The translations under genes were made by a program, and so were the position numbers. Shown piece by piece: positions 25,301 to 28,981 of a DNA stretch of 28,981 nucleotides. How positions within the stretch are numbered: the first letter of the stretch is position 1; the number at the start of each line of letters is the position of its first letter. This DNA is from M3007 sp964630705 (lineage in GTDB: Bacteria > Bacteroidota > Bacteroidia > Chitinophagales > Saprospiraceae), in contig CAZVZH010000036.1 in assembly GCA_964630705.1 (NCBI GenBank), forward strand, positions 1 through 28,981, read 5' to 3'. The notes below the pieces were generated by a model. It did not search any database. It saw nothing but the letters and a program-made list of their open reading frames with translations, and had not been told where the DNA came from.

Positions 25301-25505
25301 GCCCATTGCGCTGGCCTTGGGCGCCGCCGCTACTTCGCGCATTCCGCTGGGCATAGTGGTGGTGGGCGGATTGTTGTTTTCGCTGGTGCTGACCTTGTTT
25401 GTCATTCCGGCGATGTACAGCTACATGAGCGGTAAAAAACGGGGTATTCCGGAAAGTTTGAAAACAGCGGAGGATAAAGCGCCGGCGGTGGCGGAAACGC
25501 CCTGA
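22371..25505 (+). CDS. RND efflux transporter, HAE1 (AcrB/MexB) family permease
   Basis: 1044 residues, the full length of AcrB-type inner-membrane pumps. The N-terminus MNLSDLSLRRPVLATVMSILIIVFG is the first transmembrane helix, followed by the porter domain (YTGANADVVESQITEPLEKAVNSIAGI). The proton-relay residues are conserved: D407 and D408 in LVVDDGIVV, and K929 in GLVTKNGILIVEF, as in working pumps. The second half repeats the helix set (AFLLALGLIYLILAAQFESFRDPLIIMITVPLAIAGAF). It exports hydrophobic compounds, drugs or lipids using the proton gradient. No membrane-fusion protein or TolC-like gene lies beside it, so partners must be elsewhere. It ends 11 bases from the convergent GNAT gene. 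Confidence 0.95.
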   Translation: MNLSDLSLRRPVLATVMSILIIVFGAIGYRYLGVREYPAIDPPTITVRTSYTGANADVVESQITEPLEKAVNSIAGIRSISSQSALGSSSITVEFDLGADLERAANDVRDKVAQSLRSLPQDIDAPPVVSKADANSDPIVFIPIQSSTRSVMELSDFAENVLSEKLQTIPGVSEVRIFGQKRPAMRLWVDPVRLAAHGLTVQDVQTALNRENVDLPAGKLRGGATELTVKTFGRLQTEADFNNMIVRQVPGNAVQPGQTIRFRDLGEAVLGPESDDFGARRNNVSNVSLALIPQPGANIIEITDEFYRRFAQLKRELPSDIIIDVGLDKSTFVRRAILEVKETLIIAITLVVLIIYLFFRNWVIALRPLIDIPVCLIGAFFIMYLFGFSINVLTLLAIVLATGLVVDDGIVVTENIYKKIEQGMDKWTAAREGTREIFFAVISTSITLAVVFIPVIFLQGFTGRLFREFGIVVAGAVLISAFVSLTLTPVLNVKLSRRNAHDHGWFYRVTEPFFKSLDQAYGRALSSFMRFRWVSWLILLACFGAIWHFQKSLKTELAPLEDRSAIRAVVSAPEGTDFDVTEQIIYDLVAAVMDSVPEHQMIFGITGAGRTGGANSGFISLGLVEPEYRARSQQEIYDQLLGMTRGMTAARIFPNQEQTISTGFGASLSLPVQFVIQNLDFKKLEDALPRFLEEAAKDPAFANVNSDLKFNKPEIQIEIDRLKAAELGISVLDISQTVQLALSGRRFGYFLMNGKQYQVIGQVDRDDRDEPLDLASLYVRNNAGEMVQLDNLVRFTETSNPPMLYHFNRYKSATISAALAPGKTLGEGIDAMEAIAARVLDDSFNTDLSGPSRDFRESSGNTAFAFLLALGLIYLILAAQFESFRDPLIIMITVPLAIAGAFITLALGQYTINIFSQIGMIMLIGLVTKNGILIVEFANQKMRAGVVENKVQAVVEAAKGRLRPILMTTLATVLGALPIALALGAAATSRIPLGIVVVGGLLFSLVLTLFVIPAMYSYMSGKKRGIPESLKTAEDKAPAVAETP

Positions 25506-25516
25506 GGGACGTTTTT

Positions 25517-25960
25517 CTAAAAACTGTACTTGTAGCGCGGGCCTATTTTCCAGAACCCTTCGCGTTCGTAAAACCGCAGTGTCCGATCAAATTCGTCGCC
25601 AGGGGTCGTCACTTCCAGTCGGGCCCAGCCGCGTTCGGCGCTGATCATTTTAGCAAAATCGAGCAACATTTTACCCACGCCTTCAGAGCGGTATTCGGGC
25701 TCCACGTACAGCTCGTTGATGACGCCGTACCGGCCGTTTGCGGAAAGCGAAAGCGACTCCACCAGGGTCATCAGCCCCACCGTGTCGCCGGCTTCGTTTT
25801 GCGCCAGCAGGGTCGAATGATGATCGTCGGCGTCCAGTTCTGCAAACATGTCTGCAATTTCTTCAAAACTCAGATCGTGCTCTACTTCCTCGAACAAACG
25901 CTCCAGCAAGGCGGCAACAACGGGGGTATGGCTTTCGTCGGCAATTAAAAGGTGGATCAT
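25517..25960 (-). CDS. GNAT family N-acetyltransferase
   Basis: 147 residues from the ATG at 25960 (MIHLLIADESHTPVV); an ATG 21 bases upstream (25981) adds MCLKVAA, which lacks family support. The acetyl-CoA pyrophosphate loop is VEPEYRSEGVGKMLLDFA (motif A, with the R/Q-x-x-G-x-G/A pattern seen as RSEGVG), preceded by the strand VINELYVEP, and followed by motif B with LEVTTPGDEFDRTLRFYEREGFWKIG, where FYEREGF is typical. The N-terminal part is rich in acidic residues. Substrate (amine, amino acid or antibiotic) cannot be told. Cytoplasmic. It is convergent with the RND pump and divergent from rpsA, with 283 bases between its start and the rpsA start. Confidence 0.9.
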   Translation of the reverse strand: MIHLLIADESHTPVVAALLERLFEEVEHDLSFEEIADMFAELDADDHHSTLLAQNEAGDTVGLMTLVESLSLSANGRYGVINELYVEPEYRSEGVGKMLLDFAKMISAERGWARLEVTTPGDEFDRTLRFYEREGFWKIGPRYKYSF

Positions 25961-26042
25961 GGCGGCGACTTTGAGGCACAAAATAAGCCAATAAGCCCCT
26001 GATTATCAGCTTTTCTTTTAGTTCAGCTTCTTTGAAAATAGC

Positions 26043-26073
26043 TTTGCCGCCAGAAAAAAAGCGCTTACCTTCG
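26043..26073 (+). promoter_or_regulatory. Bacteroidota-type promoter of rpsA
   Basis: TTTG at 26043-26046, a 19-base spacer, then TACCTTCG at 26066-26073, one mismatch from TAnnTTTG. An overlapping alternative -7 box, TAGCTTTG, lies at 26039-26046. A start near 26080 leaves an mRNA leader of about 165 bases before the ATG at 26244. Confidence 0.55.
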
Positions 26074-26243
26074 CGCCCGCTTTTGAAAGTGCGTTATTTG
26101 GCCTGTTCACTTCCAATGAAAATTCACTTTTCGGTTCCGAACAAATCTAATTCGTACAAAAGCTGGGGTAACGGTTTCGCCCCCAAGTGAAGCCGGCATT
26201 TAACAAAACAAATAAAAAGCCTCAAAATCAACCGTTTATACCT

Positions 26244-28397
26244 ATGTTACTCGACGACGAAAAAGAAGTGACCCCCGAACAGGAGGAAAACCAAACCCCG
26301 GCAGAAGAGACCGCTCCGGAGGTAGAAAGCCAACAAGCGGAAAACCTGGTTGCTGAGGAAAAAGAAGCTCCCCAGGAAGAAGTGGCGGTGGCGCTGGACG
26401 AGGAGGAGGAAAAGCCTAAAAAAGTGGCTGCCAAGGCGAAAGCCAAAAAGGTAGTCGTAGAAGATGAGGATGAGGATGACGCCAACCCGCTCTCCGAGGA
26501 AGACAATGCAGAAGCCGTGGCCCCTGTGGTTACCGCTGAAGACGACGACTCCGCCGTTGAAGACGAGGAAGAAGACGTTGAACTGCCCGAGGCAGACATC
26601 CTGGTGACCGGTGGCGCCCACGACGATTTCAACTGGAGCATGGACAAGCGCGGCGCTATCGCTTATACCGATGCTGAGCGCGCCGAATACCTGAAAAAAT
26701 ACGACATCACCCTGCGCCATGTCACGGAAAACGAAATTATCCGCGGCAAAGTGAGCGCCATCAGCAGCGGCGACGTCGTGCTCGACATCAACTACAAAAG
26801 CGACGGCCTCGTTTCCATGAACGAATTCCGCGACATGCCGGAACTCAAAGCCGGCGACGAAGTGGAAGTATACGTCGAAAGCCAGGAAGACAGCCAGGGC
26901 CAACTCGGCCTCTCGCGCAAGAAAGCCAAAATCCTGCGCGCCTGGGAAGGCATCGTCGATTCGTTCAAAAACGGCACCATCATCAGCGGTACCGTTATCA
27001 GCAAAACGAAAGGCGGCCTGATCGTCGATTGCAGCGGCCTGGAAACCTTCCTGCCCGGCTCGCAAATCGACATTAAACCGGTGATCGACTACGACCAGTA
27101 CGTCGGTAAGATCATGGAATTCAAAGTGGTCAAGATCAACGAGCAGATTAAAAATGCCGTGGTCAGCCACAAAGCCCTCATCGAAAGCGACCTGGCCGAA
27201 CAACGCGAGCAAATCCTCGCCAGCCTCGAAAAAGGCCAGGTGCTCGAAGGCATCGTCAAAAACATCACCGACTTCGGCGCCTTCCTCGACTTGGGCGGCG
27301 TCGACGGCCTGCTCTACATCACCGACATCAGCTGGGGCCGCATCGGCCACCCGAGCGAAGTGCTCGAACTCAACCAGCGCATCAACGTGGTAGTGCTCGA
27401 CTTCGACGAAAACAAAAAACGCATCAGCCTGGGCCTCAAGCAACTCACCCCGCACCCCTGGGAAGTGCTGCCGGAAGACATCACTGAAGGCGCCACGGTC
27501 AAAGGCCGCGTAGTCAACATTGAAGATTACGGCGCATTCGTCGAAATCATGCCCGGCGTCGAAGGCCTCATCCACATCAGCGAGATCAGCTGGGGCAACC
27601 AGAGCGTGAACGCCAAGGAATACTTCACTATGGGCCAGGATGTGGAAGCGCGCGTAGTCACCATCGACCGTGCCGACCGCAAAATGTCGCTGTCGATCAA
27701 ACAACTGACCGCCGACCCCTGGAGCGAAATCGACGAGCAATTCCAGGTCAACAGCCGCCACACCGGCACGGTCAAAAACATGACCAACTACGGCATCTTC
27801 GTCGAACTGAGCGAAGGCGTAGGCGGCATGGTGCACATCAGCGACCTGAGCTGGACGAAGCGCTACGCCCACCCGAGCGAGTTCACCAAAGTCGGCGAAC
27901 CGATCGAAGTAGTCGTCCTGGATATCGACAAAGACAAACGCCAGATCAGCCTGGGCCACAAGCAAACGGAGGAAAACCCCTGGGACGCTTTCGAAGCCCT
28001 CTTCCCCGTCGGTTCCTACCACGAAGCCACGGTGCTGAAACGCGACGACAAAGGCGCCACCTTCCAACTGCCGCACGGCCTGGAAGCTTTCGCCCCGGCC
28101 AAGCACATCCGCAAAGACGACGGCCAGGTGGTCGACGTGGGCGAGACGCTGACGGTCAAAGTCATCGAATTCAACAAAGACGACCGCCGCATCCTGGTTT
28201 CCCACTCCCGCTATTTGGAGGATTTGAAAACCAAGGCCGACGCAGTTGTCCGCGCTGAAAAAGCGAAAGAAGAAGGCGAAACGGCTACCGCCATCGCCGA
28301 TGTGAAGAAGAAAGTGGAAAAAGAAACGCTCGGCGACCTGGCCGCACTGGCCCAGCTCAAAGAGCAACTCAGCGACGACGACGAAAGCGGCAAGTAA
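26244..28397 (+). CDS. rpsA: 30S ribosomal protein S1 with acidic N-terminal extension
   Basis: 717 residues from the ATG at 26244 (MLLDDEKEVTPEQ), chosen because the upstream in-frame GTG at 26187 would add 19 residues with a basic composition unlike the acidic start. Residues 1 to about 118 are low-complexity Glu/Asp/Ala/Lys sequence (for example EDEDEDD near 73-79). Six S1 OB-fold domains follow, at about 165-232, 242-320, 332-402, 416-490, 502-575 and 589-655; domains 3-5 show the classic DFGAFLDLGGVDGLLYITDISW pattern in slightly varied form. A Lys/Ala-rich tail closes the protein. S1 binds mRNA on the 30S subunit; this matters in Bacteroidota, where Shine-Dalgarno sequences are rare, and none is seen before this ATG. 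A strong terminator follows. Confidence 0.96.
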   Translation: MLLDDEKEVTPEQEENQTPAEETAPEVESQQAENLVAEEKEAPQEEVAVALDEEEEKPKKVAAKAKAKKVVVEDEDEDDANPLSEEDNAEAVAPVVTAEDDDSAVEDEEEDVELPEADILVTGGAHDDFNWSMDKRGAIAYTDAERAEYLKKYDITLRHVTENEIIRGKVSAISSGDVVLDINYKSDGLVSMNEFRDMPELKAGDEVEVYVESQEDSQGQLGLSRKKAKILRAWEGIVDSFKNGTIISGTVISKTKGGLIVDCSGLETFLPGSQIDIKPVIDYDQYVGKIMEFKVVKINEQIKNAVVSHKALIESDLAEQREQILASLEKGQVLEGIVKNITDFGAFLDLGGVDGLLYITDISWGRIGHPSEVLELNQRINVVVLDFDENKKRISLGLKQLTPHPWEVLPEDITEGATVKGRVVNIEDYGAFVEIMPGVEGLIHISEISWGNQSVNAKEYFTMGQDVEARVVTIDRADRKMSLSIKQLTADPWSEIDEQFQVNSRHTGTVKNMTNYGIFVELSEGVGGMVHISDLSWTKRYAHPSEFTKVGEPIEVVVLDIDKDKRQISLGHKQTEENPWDAFEALFPVGSYHEATVLKRDDKGATFQLPHGLEAFAPAKHIRKDDGQVVDVGETLTVKVIEFNKDDRRILVSHSRYLEDLKTKADAVVRAEKAKEEGETATAIADVKKKVEKETLGDLAALAQLKEQLSDDDESGK

Positions 28398-28425
28398 ACC
28401 AACCGCCGTTTTTCAAAACATACCA

Positions 28426-28462
28426 ATCCCCCGCCGGAGGCTCCGCGCGGGGGATTTTTTTT
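28426..28462 (+). terminator. Intrinsic terminator of rpsA
   Basis: A 9-bp GC-rich stem (28426-28434 with 28447-28455) continues past a one-base bulge into four more pairs around a 3-base loop, and is followed by eight T (28455-28462). It lies 29 bases after the rpsA stop and 4 bases before the end of the convergent TfoX-domain gene. Confidence 0.88.
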
Positions 28463-28466
28463 GCCC

Positions 28467-28811
28467 TTACTGCTTCTTTTTGCTGGATTTTGCCCGGGGG
28501 TTGAAATCGAGGCACAATTGCACCCAGCGGTGCAGATCGGCATCGCGGTCGGTGCTGGTCGGGTCGATAAACACGTACCCTTTCATGGGCTTTCCGGTGA
28601 AATCCATCGGACGGCAGCCGGGTTGTTGAAGCGCCGCTTCATAGGTTTCCGGGGCGATGCGGGCCATCAGGCGCTCGTCTACGATGCCGGCGCACATTTT
28701 ATCGTCGACCAGGAAACAAAGGCCGCCCATCATCTTCTTCTCTTCGAAGGGCGTGTTTTTTTCGCGGAAAATTTGGCGGACGCGGTCGGCTAGTAGTTCG
28801 GAATAGGGCAT
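28467..28811 (-). CDS. TfoX/Sxy N-terminal domain protein
   Basis: 114 residues. The TfoX_N domain is recognisable from MPYSELLADRVRQIFRE, then EKKMMGGLCFLVDDKMCAGIVDERLMARI, the characteristic glycine-rich strand region, and GKPMKGYVFIDP near residue 73-84. It lacks the C-terminal TfoX domain of competence regulators such as Sxy, so direct competence control is unlikely. Short TfoX_N-only proteins are common in Bacteroidota, with unknown function. The C-terminus is basic (NPRAKSSKKKQ). Cytoplasmic. It converges on rpsA. The gene further right on the same strand ends 69 bases upstream of its start. Confidence 0.9.
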   Translation of the reverse strand: MPYSELLADRVRQIFREKNTPFEEKKMMGGLCFLVDDKMCAGIVDERLMARIAPETYEAALQQPGCRPMDFTGKPMKGYVFIDPTSTDRDADLHRWVQLCLDFNPRAKSSKKKQ

Positions 28812-28880
28812 AATACAGCAGGTTTAAATGATGACAAGTGAATCAACCTTCGATATCGCTGCTGTTTTTTCTTTAAAAAT

Positions 28881-28981
28881 TCAAGGCTGCGGCCCGGCCA
28901 CCAACACCTGCGCCTGCCCTACCCAGTCTTCCCGAACGATTTGTTCGGCCGGCACTTGCAGCACCTTGGCGATGGCTTCGA
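28881..28981 (-). CDS. Partial gene, probable XRE-family helix-turn-helix regulator (C-terminus)
   Basis: The window ends inside this gene. The visible 33 codons on the minus strand (plus two bases of a further codon) begin EAIAKVLQVPAEQIV and end LVAGPQP before a TGA at 28881-28883. The first part resembles the last helix of the XRE/Cro helix-turn-helix domain, where a hydrophobic residue plus ExIAKxLxVPxExI is typical; the codon cut by the edge ends in TC, which would fit I, L, V or F. That is the only evidence, so the class is tentative. The TfoX-domain gene starts 69 bases downstream. Confidence 0.5.
   Translation of the reverse strand, partial: EAIAKVLQVPAEQIVREDWVGQAQVLVAGPQP

Noticed and set aside
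26247..28367. A 706-codon open frame antisense to nearly all of rpsA
   Set aside because: It arises from the strong codon bias of rpsA; the translation is Val/Phe/Asp-rich with no recognisable domain and lacks its own promoter.
28467..28811. The TfoX-domain protein as a competence regulator
   Set aside because: It has only the N-terminal domain, no C-terminal TfoX domain, and no competence genes nearby.

Overview
The window reads as about 29 kb of chromosome from a GC-rich member of the Bacteroidota, most plausibly near the Saprospiria, though the exact taxon is inference. The evidence is the gene families (DUF4175 giant membrane protein, TonB-dependent receptor with an N-terminal carboxypeptidase-regulatory-like domain, fasciclin-domain protein, retropepsin-like protease with PDZ domain, CrtZ-type carotenoid hydroxylase, YphP/YqiW-type bacilliredoxin), the lack of Shine-Dalgarno sequences, and promoter-like sites of the Bacteroidota type (TTTG, about 19-21 bases, TAnnTTTG). 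I see no rRNA, tRNA, CRISPR array, transposase or phage gene. A 100-base run of N at 17711-17810 is an assembly gap inside a tandem repeat.

Layout. 1-6.4 kb: a secreted fasciclin protein (minus), a fumarylacetoacetate-hydrolase-family enzyme, an exported amidohydrolase-fold protein without the usual metal ligands, and a giant DUF4175 membrane/coiled-coil protein, followed by a 37-bp perfect inverted repeat. 6.4-10 kb: a secreted protein of unknown function (minus), an OsmC-like peroxidase, a bacilliredoxin with an 18-bp tandem repeat in its leader, two overlapping hairpins, and an SLC13/DASS carboxylate or anion transporter. OsmC and the bacilliredoxin form a small thiol/redox cluster. 10-13.2 kb: a two-DTG aspartic protease with PDZ domain converges, 2 bases apart, on a site-2 protease; the latter lies behind a lipoprotein-like SAM methyltransferase.

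13.3-17.4 kb: an O-antigen-ligase-like membrane protein, rsmA (ksgA) and an overlapping alkyltransferase-like gene run rightward. A glycosyltransferase and a CrtZ-like carotenoid hydroxylase run leftward as a likely pair. 17.4-17.8 kb: a repeat-rich intergenic region with heptanucleotide arrays in both orientations, a duplicated promoter-like module and the assembly gap; the array reaches the start codon of folC. 17.8-25.5 kb: folC, a TonB-dependent receptor, a DUF4112 protein (minus) and an RND efflux pump without its usual partners. 25.5-29 kb: a GNAT acetyltransferase (minus), rpsA encoding a six-S1-domain ribosomal protein S1 with a long acidic N-terminal extension and a strong terminator, a TfoX N-terminal-domain protein (minus), and the 3' end of a probable XRE-type regulator at the right edge.

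Most genes are ordinary housekeeping or envelope genes. The least explained material is intergenic: three kinds of short-word repeat (CACTAAA words in a long palindrome, CACATTRAM words upstream of the bacilliredoxin, and ATTCCGN heptads upstream of folC) and the duplicated promoter module beside folC. No complete new multi-gene defence or mobile system is evident.
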